Both the position numbers and the translations under genes were made by a program. DNA of 49,846 nucleotides from Gemmatimonadota bacterium (GTDB lineage: Bacteria; Gemmatimonadota; Gemmatimonadetes; Longimicrobiales; Gaopeijiaceae), in the NCBI GenBank assembly GCA_003248075.1, contig QJYK01000337.1, positions 1 through 49,846 on the forward strand, given 5' to 3'. The first letter of the stretch is position 1. Every line of letters starts with the position of its first letter. The notes under the pieces were generated by a model. That model did no database searches. It was not told the DNA's origin and saw only the letters and a list, made by a program, of their open reading frames with translations. Shown piece by piece: positions 34,113 to 41,411 of the stretch.

Positions 34113-35386
34113 GCGACCTGTCGATTCCGTTCGAGCGACACCGACTCGGCAACGGATTGCGCATCATCCTGTCGCACGACTCCTCTGTCCCGGTCGTCGC
34201 GGTCAACCTCTGGTACGGTGTCGGCTCTCGAAACGAGCCGCAGGGCCGCACGGGGTTCGCCCACCTCTTCGAGCACATGATGTTCCAGGGCTCGGCCCAT
34301 GTGCCCAAGAACCGTCACTTCGAGCTTGTCGAGCGCGCGGGCGGGACGCTGAATGCCACGACCTGGTTCGATCGAACCAACTACTTCGAGTCCCTGCCCT
34401 CGAACCAGCTCGAACTCGCTCTTTGGCTCGAGTCGGACCGGATGGGCTGGATGCTACCGGCCATGGATCAGGAAAAGCTGGACAACCAGCGGGACGTGGT
34501 GAAGAACGAGAAGCGCCAGCGCTACGACAACCAACCGTACGGCGATTGGGACGAGCGGCTGCAGGCCCTCGTCTTCCCCGAAGCGCACCCCTACCACCAC
34601 ACCGTCATCGGCTCCATGGAGGACCTGGACGCTGCCACGCTGGACGACGTGGAGGCGTTCTTTCGGACGTACTACGTGCCGAACAACGCCGTGCTCACGG
34701 TGGCCGGAGACTTCGAGCGCAGCCGTACGCTCGACGCGATCGATGCCTATTTCGGCGAGATTCCGGCCGGCCGTCCGATCCCGCCCGTGCCCGGAGATCC
34801 GACCCTGCCCCCTCGCATCGGCGAGACGGTGCGGGACCGTGTGGTCGCCGACGTCCCGCTGCCGAGGGTCATCCTGGCCTCCCGCATCCCGCCGTACTCC
34901 TCTCCCGAGTTCGCCGTTGCCGAGGTAGCGCGCGGCGTCCTGGGCACGGGAAGGGCCTCACGCCTCTATCGGCGGCTGGTTCGCGAGCGGAAGGTGGCAA
35001 AGGACGTGGTGTCCTACGCGTTCCCCCTCCTGACGGGTGCATCCATGCTGCTGGTGTGGGCCACGGGGTACGAGGACACGCGTGCCGAGGACCTCGAGCG
35101 CGCGGTGGCCCTCGAGCTTGAGGGGCTGTCGGACGCCGAGGACGCCGAGATCGCCCGGGCGATCGCGGTCACCGAGACGGACCTGGTCCGCTCTCTCGAG
35201 CGCGTGGGCGAGCGCGCCGATCTCCTGTCGATGTTCGAGCTGTACTTCGATGACCCCGGTCGACTGAATCGCGAGTTGGACCGACTCAGGGCCGTGACCT
35301 CGGGAGACGTTCGGCGCTTCGCGGCCGAACGGCTCGGTCCGGACAACAGGGCGGTGTTGACCTACGTTCCGGAGGCACAGCGGTGA
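34109..35386 (+). CDS. M16-family zinc peptidase, catalytic subunit (pair 2)
   Basis: A 425-residue M16 peptidase with HLFEH at residues 52-56 and the matching KNEKRQ Glu segment; both halves are standard. It is clearly similar to the catalytic member of pair 1 (RTGFAHLFEH, ELALWLESDRMGW, HTVIGSMEDL) but has no signal peptide, so it appears cytoplasmic. The ATGA overlap with the gene before it ties it to the same transcript. It probably works with the next, zinc-less protein. Confidence 0.92.
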   Translation: MSDLSIPFERHRLGNGLRIILSHDSSVPVVAVNLWYGVGSRNEPQGRTGFAHLFEHMMFQGSAHVPKNRHFELVERAGGTLNATTWFDRTNYFESLPSNQLELALWLESDRMGWMLPAMDQEKLDNQRDVVKNEKRQRYDNQPYGDWDERLQALVFPEAHPYHHTVIGSMEDLDAATLDDVEAFFRTYYVPNNAVLTVAGDFERSRTLDAIDAYFGEIPAGRPIPPVPGDPTLPPRIGETVRDRVVADVPLPRVILASRIPPYSSPEFAVAEVARGVLGTGRASRLYRRLVRERKVAKDVVSYAFPLLTGASMLLVWATGYEDTRAEDLERAVALELEGLSDAEDAEIARAIAVTETDLVRSLERVGERADLLSMFELYFDDPGRLNRELDRLRAVTSGDVRRFAAERLGPDNRAVLTYVPEAQR

Positions 35387-36741
35387 GCGACATGGACCGG
35401 AATCGCGTGCCCGAGGCCGGGCCGCTCCGTAGCTTCGAGTTCCCCGACATCGACCGTCGGCGACTGGAAAACGGCCTCGAGGTGCGCGTGGCACGCACCG
35501 CGCGCCTTCCGATCGTCAGCGCGAGCCTCTTCGTACGTGCGGGCGAATCGTCACTGAAGCACGAGAAGGCGGGCCTGTCCGTGCTCTCGGGTGACGCCCT
35601 CGAGGGCGGATCGCGTCGACGGAGCGGGACCGAGCTGGCCGAGTCCCTCGAGGGCATCGGGGCACGGCTCGACGTCTCGACGGGCTGGGAGGGGACCAGT
35701 GTGTCCGTGTCGTGCCTGGCGGAGCGACTGGCCGAGGCGATGGCGATCCTGGCCGAGACCCTCTTGGAGCCCGAGTTCCCGGAGGGGGAGGTGGTGCGCG
35801 CGCGGAGCCAGGCGCTGGCGAGCATCCGACAGCGGTCGATGGACCCCGCGTCCCTCGCCTCCGATGCGGCGGTACGCCGGTACTTCTCGGCCGGCGTCCC
35901 CTTCGCGCGGCCGCTCGAGGGCACGCAGGAGACGGTGGAGCCACTGGGCCGGAATCACGTGCGGGGATATGCAGAGGCCTTCTACCGCCCCGTCGAGGGC
36001 GGGCTGGTCGTGGTCGGCGATGTCCACACCGACGAGATCGAAGCGCTGGTCGCCTCCTGCTTCCAGGGCTGGGAAGGGGAGCCCCCGGTCCAGGGAGACT
36101 TTGGGGTGGAGCCCAGGACACGGGAGCGGACTTTGCTGGTCGTTGACCGTCCGGGCTCGGTGCAATCCGAGGTGCGGGTGGGTCACGTGGGCCCGGAGCG
36201 GTCCCACCCCGACGTGTTCCCGCTGACGGTCCTCAATACCCTCCTCGGGGGCGCGTTCACGAGCCGGCTCAACCTGAATCTCCGAGAGCGACACGGCTTC
36301 ACGTACGGGGTGCGCTCGCGTTTCGCGCTGCGGAGGCGACCGGGCTTCTTCCAGGTGGGCACCGCGGTCGGCACGGAGGTCACGGCCCCGGCCGTGAAGG
36401 AGATCCTCGGCGAGCTGGAGGGGCTCGTGGAGGGCGGGCCCACCGAGGCCGAGGTCGAGGCCGCGCGCGACTATATCGCAGGGGTGTTCCCGCTCCGCCT
36501 CGAGACCGCCGGCCAGGTCGCGTCGCGGATCGCCGAGCTCCTCATCTATGGTCTCCCCGATGACTACCACGCGACCTACCGCGATCGCATCAGGGCCGTG
36601 ACGGTCGAGGACGCAGCGGAGGCCGGAGGCCGCCACATACGGCCGAGCGAGGCCCAGGTGGTCGTGGTCGGCGACGCCCAGGCGATCAGGGTGCCCCTGG
36701 AGGCGCTCGGGGTGGGGCCTGTGGAAGTGATTCCGGCCTAG
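35383..36741 (+). CDS. M16-family protein, non-catalytic partner subunit (pair 2)
   Basis: A 452-residue M16-like protein starting with GTG inside the previous stop (GTGA). The zinc motif is replaced by AGLSVLSGDALEGGS, so no peptidase activity is expected alone. The second-domain element SRLNLNLRERHGFTYGVRS is kept. There is no signal peptide, matching its catalytic partner. Similar C-termini in the two inactive proteins (ALGVGPVEI and ALGVGPVEV) suggest that the pair arose by tandem duplication of the pair 1 genes. A 119-base gap follows before the Nudix gene. Confidence 0.9.
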   Translation: MSDMDRNRVPEAGPLRSFEFPDIDRRRLENGLEVRVARTARLPIVSASLFVRAGESSLKHEKAGLSVLSGDALEGGSRRRSGTELAESLEGIGARLDVSTGWEGTSVSVSCLAERLAEAMAILAETLLEPEFPEGEVVRARSQALASIRQRSMDPASLASDAAVRRYFSAGVPFARPLEGTQETVEPLGRNHVRGYAEAFYRPVEGGLVVVGDVHTDEIEALVASCFQGWEGEPPVQGDFGVEPRTRERTLLVVDRPGSVQSEVRVGHVGPERSHPDVFPLTVLNTLLGGAFTSRLNLNLRERHGFTYGVRSRFALRRRPGFFQVGTAVGTEVTAPAVKEILGELEGLVEGGPTEAEVEAARDYIAGVFPLRLETAGQVASRIAELLIYGLPDDYHATYRDRIRAVTVEDAAEAGGRHIRPSEAQVVVVGDAQAIRVPLEALGVGPVEVIPA

Positions 36742-36860
36742 GAGGCTGTCCGGGTGTCGGGGTGCGCCCCGGGGCTGACCACCGTAAGCAACCGATCCGT
36801 GACCGGGTCGTATCGAATTCAGGCAGGGGGCCGCCCGGTGGCAACTGACAGGAGGGTCGA

Positions 36861-37433
36861 GTGAGCGAGGCCACCGAGACGGGACGGCTCTCGTCGCGTG
36901 ACGTCCACCGCGGACGGATCCTGAAGCTCAGCCTGGACACGGTGCGGTTTCCCGACGGATCGACGGGTGAGCTGGAGATGATCCGACACCCCGGAGCCGC
37001 CGCGGTCCTCCCGCTGTTCGGCTCCCTGGGGCAGTCCGATCCCGACGTCCTGCTGCTGCGTCAGTATCGGTATGCGACCGGAGGCTACCTCTACGAGGTC
37101 CCGGCCGGTCTGCCCCTGGGGCCCGAGGAGCCGTGGATCACCTGCGCCCACAGGGAGCTCGAAGAGGAAACCGGCTACCGGGCGGCAACCATGACTCCGC
37201 TGACACGGATCTACACGACGCCGGGATTCACCGACGAGGTGATCCACCTCTTTCTGGCGACCGATCTGTCGCCTGGGGCGGCCAACCTGGACGATGACGA
37301 GTTCGTGGAGGTCGAGCGGATGCGCCTCTCGGAGGTGTTGGAACGGGTGCGGGAGGGGGACATCGTGGACGCCAAGAGCGTTGCGACGATCCTATTCGTT
37401 GCGACCTTCGTCCTCCGCTCGGGGCGGGCGTAG
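36861..37433 (+). CDS. Nudix hydrolase, ADP-ribose pyrophosphatase-like
   Basis: A 190-residue Nudix enzyme of the ADP-ribose/nucleotide-sugar pyrophosphatase type, hydrolysing X-P-P-nucleoside bonds. It has the MIRHPGAAAVLPLF strand and the LLRQYRYATGGYLYEVPAG lead-in of ADPRases. The catalytic helix HRELEEETGY supplies REx2EE, but there is one extra residue between the box glycine of PAGL and the helix compared with the usual spacing. The GTG start follows GGAGGG. Substrate preference is not readable. The gene is flanked by gaps and appears to be transcribed alone. Confidence 0.88.
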   Translation: MSEATETGRLSSRDVHRGRILKLSLDTVRFPDGSTGELEMIRHPGAAAVLPLFGSLGQSDPDVLLLRQYRYATGGYLYEVPAGLPLGPEEPWITCAHRELEEETGYRAATMTPLTRIYTTPGFTDEVIHLFLATDLSPGAANLDDDEFVEVERMRLSEVLERVREGDIVDAKSVATILFVATFVLRSGRA

Positions 37434-37530
37434 CGCCCCGACACGACCGGGTGTCCCAAATTGCCCCGCTCGTGCGTCATATAGGTGGGACGGGAGCGTC
37501 GGGAAGCCGCGCCGGCAAAGAGAATAGGGC

Positions 37531-37547
37531 CTGGCACGGCGCGTGCA
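37531..37547 (+). promoter_or_regulatory. Sigma-54-type (-24/-12) promoter candidate
   Basis: CTGGCACGGCGCGTGCA matches the sigma-54 consensus YTGGCACGRNNNTTGCW at all but one defined position. The invariant GG and GC are ten bases apart as required. It lies about 70 bases upstream of the ECF sigma gene at 37617, in the 183-base gap after the Nudix gene. No enhancer-binding site has been identified. Confidence 0.5.
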
Positions 37548-37616
37548 GGATCAGGGGGTTGGAGGTGCGCGCCTGTCATTCGGGCAGGAGCGTCCTCGAA
37601 ACAGTGAGGTGGCGAC

Positions 37617-38270
37617 GTGGCGAGGGTTAGCGCGAAGAAGCCCAGCACAGGGTCGGCGTTCGTCGGCGAAGCGGCCGAGCATCGAAAGCTGTTGAGCGAG
37701 CTCGGAGACAGCCAGGTCGTACAGCGCTCCCTGGATGGTGATTCGAGGGCGTTCGGGGAGCTCGTGGCCCGATACGATCAGCGGCTCCTCAACTTCGTGT
37801 ACCGCACGATCGGCGATCGGGAGCGCGCGCAGGATCTGGTCCAGGAGACCTTCGTTCGGGTCTACCGCCACCTGCAACGGTTCGACCAGTCGAAGAAGTT
37901 CTCCACGTGGATCTACACCATCGCCAGCAATCTGGCGAAGAACGAGCTGCGGAACCGATCCCGGAACCCGTTGGTGCTCTTCCAGACCATCAAGAAGAAC
38001 TGGGACGCGGACCACCGGCCGCTCGAGTGGGAGGACACGGCGTACAAGCCCGACGACCTCTTCCGCAAGCGACACCTTCGCGAGAAGGTCGAGGAGGCGG
38101 TCACGCACCTTCCCGAGCATCACCGGATCGTATTCGTGCTTCGTGAGCTCGAAGGGAAGACCTACGAGGAGATTGCCGAGATCACGGGGTGCAACCTCGG
38201 GACCGTAAAGAGCCGCCTGAACCGTGCGAGAAACAACTTCGCCACGATCATCGCGCCCATGATCGACTGA
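37617..38270 (+). CDS. ECF RNA polymerase sigma factor (SigE/SigW-like)
   Basis: A 217-residue sigma factor with a 40-residue N-terminal extension. Region 2 is strong (about 45-115: DSRAFGELVARYDQRLLNFV, AQDLVQETFVRVYRHLQRFD, FSTWIYTIASNLAKNELRN). Region 4 is at about 155-210 (LPEHHRIVFVLRELEGKTYEEIAE, GTVKSRLNRARN). These patterns are those of general envelope-stress ECF factors. The GTG at 37617 has GAGGTG seven bases before it. The anti-sigma gene follows. The sigma-54-like site upstream suggests that this factor may itself be made on command of another sigma factor; that is inference. Confidence 0.94.
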   Translation: MARVSAKKPSTGSAFVGEAAEHRKLLSELGDSQVVQRSLDGDSRAFGELVARYDQRLLNFVYRTIGDRERAQDLVQETFVRVYRHLQRFDQSKKFSTWIYTIASNLAKNELRNRSRNPLVLFQTIKKNWDADHRPLEWEDTAYKPDDLFRKRHLREKVEEAVTHLPEHHRIVFVLRELEGKTYEEIAEITGCNLGTVKSRLNRARNNFATIIAPMID

Positions 38271-38444
38271 CGGAGGCCCCCCCTCCCCGAGGCGGCGAGA
38301 AGGGCAGGGACGGGCGTCTCCGAGGTCGTGGAGCACCGTGTCCCGGAGGGACCGTGGAACCCCTTCGCCAGCCGGGCAGTATCAACTCGCGAACCGTTCC
38401 GTTCGAGGGAAGGGTCCCCACGTGGCGCGGAGCGCTCGCAAGAG

Positions 38445-38993
38445 ATGACGTGCACCGAGTTCGTCGCCGGTTTCAGCGACTATTACGACGGGACCGCGAC
38501 CGAGGAGGTCGTAGCGGCGGCCGAGGAGCACCTTCAGGAGTGCGAGTCGTGCCGTCGGTATCGCCACGTGGTCGCGTCCGGAGCTCATGTGCTTCGAGGG
38601 CTGCCCGGCGTCGAGCTAAGGGAGGACTTCCACCCGCGGCTGCGCCACAACCTGTTCCATGTGGACGACGAGATCCTCCTTCGTCGACACACATCGTCCG
38701 GAACCACGGTGCTCGTCGTGGCGGGCATGGCGACCTTCCTCTCGGCTCTTGCGTGGTCGCCGACCCTGAGGCCCTCTGCGCCGGTCGTCGAGCTGGCGCC
38801 GATCGTGGTCTCCAGGCCGGTCGCCGTGCGGGCTGCGGGTCTGGGATTCGAGTCCTACCTCGGGGTAGCGACGTACGCCCAGCGGGGGCTGTGGGAGGAC
38901 GCGCACCGGCTGTTCCTCGAGTATTCCGCCCTCTCCCGCCGCTACTCGCAGCGGCCGACGCTGGTCAGCACCGGGCTTGAAGAAGACCACTAG
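38445..38993 (+). CDS. Transmembrane anti-sigma factor, zf-HC2 type
   Basis: A 182-residue partner of the ECF factor encoded upstream. The N-terminus carries C3 and the zinc motif H29-x3-C33-x2-C36 (EEHLQECESC). One membrane helix is at about 86-104 (TTVLVVAGMATFLSALAW). The short periplasmic tail contains AAGLGFESYLGVATYAQRGLW. A GTG at 38328 would add 39 unconserved residues; the ATG at 38445 is preferred because it places the first cysteine at position 3 as in relatives, though its ribosome site is weak (AAGAG directly before). The 3' end overlaps holA by 17 bases. Confidence 0.86.
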   Translation: MTCTEFVAGFSDYYDGTATEEVVAAAEEHLQECESCRRYRHVVASGAHVLRGLPGVELREDFHPRLRHNLFHVDDEILLRRHTSSGTTVLVVAGMATFLSALAWSPTLRPSAPVVELAPIVVSRPVAVRAAGLGFESYLGVATYAQRGLWEDAHRLFLEYSALSRRYSQRPTLVSTGLEEDH

Positions 38994-39993
38994 CCGCATC
39001 TTGGACGAGGTCCCCGAGCTCACGAGCGCGCGAGGGGGAGCGTTCTACGTCCACGGCGAGGATGCCTTCCGAAAGGAGGAGGCGGTCCGCGCCCTGGTCG
39101 AGGCACACGTCGATCCGGCGACGCGGGACTTCAACCTCGATCCCCTCCGGGGCGACGAGGTCGACACCGAGACGCTCGCCTCGGTGCTCGGGACCCCACC
39201 GATGATGGCCGAGTGGAGGGTGGTCGTCGTCCGCGACGTCGAGGGTCTGGCTTCCAGTGCGAGAAGCAGGGATGTCCTGTTGGCGGCGGTTACGTCGCCG
39301 CCCCCCGGATTGGCGCTGATCCTCTCCGCCACCGTGCCGCAGGGGTCGAGGGCCAAGTTCTACAAGGACCTCGCGCGAAGCGCCCGATCCGTGGAGTTCA
39401 AGCCGTTTGGCGCCGACGACGTGGTCGGGTGGCTCATGTCCAGGGTCCGCGGCCGGTTCGACATCGACATCGAGCCGGACGCGGCGCGCGCGCTGGGCTC
39501 GGCAATCGGCTCGGACCTCGGTGTCCTGGCTCGCGAGCTCGAGAAGCTGGTGGACTTCGTAGGGGAGCGTCGGGGAATCACCCTGGCCGACGTGGAAGCG
39601 GCGGGGACGAGGCTCCCGCGGCAGGACCGCTGGCGTTGGTTCGATCTCGTGGGGGACGGCCGTATCGACGAGGCCGTGGCGACGCTCGACGTCCTGTTCG
39701 GGGAAGGAGAAAGCGGTGTGGGGCTCGTGATCGGGCTCACGACGCACTTGCTCCGCCTCGGCGTGATCGCAGAGGTGGGAGCGGGCGCGCTCGAGCGCGC
39801 GCTGCCGCCGCACCAGCGATGGCTCGCGAACAAGCTGGCGACGCAGGCGAAGCGATGGCGGGCCGAGGACATCGATGCGGCGCTCGAGGGTTTGCTTCGC
39901 GTGGACCGCCTCCTCAAGGCGAGCCCACTCAAGCAGGAACACCTCCTGGAGGATTGGCTGCTGACCTTGATCACGAGGAGGGCGGCGGCATGA
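38977..39993 (+). CDS. holA: DNA polymerase III delta subunit
   Basis: A 338-residue clamp-loader delta subunit, which opens the beta sliding clamp. It shows the N-terminal FYVHGEDAFRKEEAVRAL, then TPPMMAEWRVVVVRDVEGL (clamp-interaction region), LILSATVPQGSRAKFYKDL, the domain II-III run GSDLGVLARELEKLVDFVG and a C-terminal collar ending LKQEHLLEDWLLTLI. Length fits. The TTG at 38977 lies inside the anti-sigma gene; no better start precedes the conserved region. Its stop overlaps the SPOR gene by four bases. As an essential replication gene in an ECF operon it may also have a constitutive promoter that I could not find. Confidence 0.94.
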   Translation: MKKTTSRILDEVPELTSARGGAFYVHGEDAFRKEEAVRALVEAHVDPATRDFNLDPLRGDEVDTETLASVLGTPPMMAEWRVVVVRDVEGLASSARSRDVLLAAVTSPPPGLALILSATVPQGSRAKFYKDLARSARSVEFKPFGADDVVGWLMSRVRGRFDIDIEPDAARALGSAIGSDLGVLARELEKLVDFVGERRGITLADVEAAGTRLPRQDRWRWFDLVGDGRIDEAVATLDVLFGEGESGVGLVIGLTTHLLRLGVIAEVGAGALERALPPHQRWLANKLATQAKRWRAEDIDAALEGLLRVDRLLKASPLKQEHLLEDWLLTLITRRAAA

Positions 39994-40862
39994 GGAGACC
40001 AGCGATGGGCGTGTCTATTCTGTTCGCGATCGCCTTCACCATGACGTCTGCGGGCGCCCAAACGCCTCCCTCTCTGGACCGCGTCGAGGATCTGGCGCGC
40101 GCCGGTAGAGCGGAGGAGGCGCGCGCGATGCTGATGCGCTGGTGGGAGTCGGCGCAGCCCACGGCATCACGTCGGGACCTGCAACGGGGCCTCTGGCTGC
40201 GCGGTCGGCTCACCGTCGACCCCGTCCAGGCCGAGCTGGACTACCGCCGGCTCGCGATCGAGTACCCCGGGGATCGATACTCCGACGAGGCGTTGCTCCG
40301 CCTCGCGCAGTCCGCGCACGCCCGCGGGGCCCTCAGCGCCGCCGCCCTCGCGTTACGCCGGCTGCGCGCGGAGAACCCGTCCGGCTCGGTTCGGAGGGCG
40401 ACGGAGGCATGGTTGGCGCGGGTCGGTCCCCTGCCGGAAGCCGTCCTCGCGACGGACGAAGTCGAAACCTCCCTCGAGCCCGCCGAGACCCGACCCCAGC
40501 CCACGGCGGTCGAGACACGGCCGCCGCCGCCGGTGCGGCCGATCGCCGACACGCTGGCGGTCACCGCGCCCAGGTCGGTGCCGACCGCTACCACTCCCGC
40601 TCCGTCCGCACCGGCGACCTTCGCCGTCCAGCTGGGGGCATTCTCGGATCCGGCCGGAGCGAGGCGCGTCCTTGCCGGCCTCGTGTCCTCCGGGGTCGAG
40701 GGACGGCTGGTGCGTCTCGACGGCAGCCCCCTCATGCGCGTGCGCACCGGGCGCTTCCGTACCCGGGAGGCGGCCGCAGCCGAGGCGCGGCGCCTCTCGG
40801 GTCGCGGCTTCGCCGTGATGGTCGTGAGCGACGTCGACAAGGAGCGCTTGGTCGGTCGCTGA
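39990..40862 (+). CDS. SPOR-domain envelope protein
   Basis: A 290-residue exported protein. Signal peptide at residues 1-23 (MGVSILFAIAFTMTSAGAQ). A helical TPR-like part covers about 28-140 (EDLARAGRAEEARAMLMRW, DRYSDEALLRLAQSAHARG). A Pro/Thr-rich linker runs from 155 to 210. A C-terminal SPOR domain is at about 212-285 (FAVQLGAFSDPAGARRVLAGL, RVRTGRFRTREAAAAEARRL). SPOR domains bind denuded septal peptidoglycan, so a role at the division site is likely. The start overlaps the holA stop (ATGA). Convergent with the DUF302 gene. Confidence 0.92.
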   Translation: MRRPAMGVSILFAIAFTMTSAGAQTPPSLDRVEDLARAGRAEEARAMLMRWWESAQPTASRRDLQRGLWLRGRLTVDPVQAELDYRRLAIEYPGDRYSDEALLRLAQSAHARGALSAAALALRRLRAENPSGSVRRATEAWLARVGPLPEAVLATDEVETSLEPAETRPQPTAVETRPPPPVRPIADTLAVTAPRSVPTATTPAPSAPATFAVQLGAFSDPAGARRVLAGLVSSGVEGRLVRLDGSPLMRVRTGRFRTREAAAAEARRLSGRGFAVMVVSDVDKERLVGR

Positions 40863-40887
40863 GGTGCGAAACAGACTGCGGGCGCCT

Positions 40888-41289
40888 TCAGAGGGAGGCC
40901 AGCACTCGCTCCATGCGGGAGCGCACGTCCTCGGCCAGCGGCGCGAGGTCCTCTCGACCGGCGATGCCGAGCTGCTGCGCCGGGTCCAGAATCGAGACGA
41001 CGCTGGTCCCCTCCTGGTCGCCCTGGTACACCACGACATTGCAGGGAAGCAGGAGCCCGATATCGAGCTCCTCGCTGAGCGCGCGGTGGGCCAACGGCGG
41101 GTTGCAGGCGCCGAGGATCCGATAGGGTCGGAACTCGATGCCGAGCTTTGCCCGGAGCGTCCGCTCCACGTCGATCTCGGTGAGCACGCCGAAACCTTCC
41201 TGGCGGAGCGCTTCGCGCACCAGCGCGTCGGCTCGCTCCACCGGAAGGTGCACGATCTTCTTGAGTCCGTAGGTGGTTCGTGTAGACAT
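40888..41289 (-). CDS. DUF302-family protein
   Basis: A 133-residue cytoplasmic protein of the DUF302 family, function unknown. It carries the expected pattern: an N-terminal strand (YGLKKIVHLPVERADALV), EGFGVLTEIDVERTLRAKLG, then YRILGACNPPLAHRALSEE with a lone Cys, and IGLLLPCNVVVYQGDQEGTSVV with a second Cys. The two cysteines are typical and could form a redox or metal pair. It diverges from the SLC12-type transporter gene; no functional link is known. Confidence 0.92.
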   Translation of the reverse strand: MSTRTTYGLKKIVHLPVERADALVREALRQEGFGVLTEIDVERTLRAKLGIEFRPYRILGACNPPLAHRALSEELDIGLLLPCNVVVYQGDQEGTSVVSILDPAQQLGIAGREDLAPLAEDVRSRMERVLASL

Positions 41290-41411
41290 CGCAGGGTCTG
41301 GTCGTGGATCTTGGGGAAGGCGGAGGGTCCCACGAGAAAGCTAGCCAGGTACGCTTCGGTCGGTAGGGACTCGACCCTCCGTCTTGTCGGCCCCGCGAGG
41401 GAGCCGGCACC

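Noticed and set aside
36758-36771. CGGGG-loop-CCCCG hairpin after the last M16 gene
   Set aside because: Only five pairs and no T-run; too weak to call as a terminator in such GC-rich DNA.
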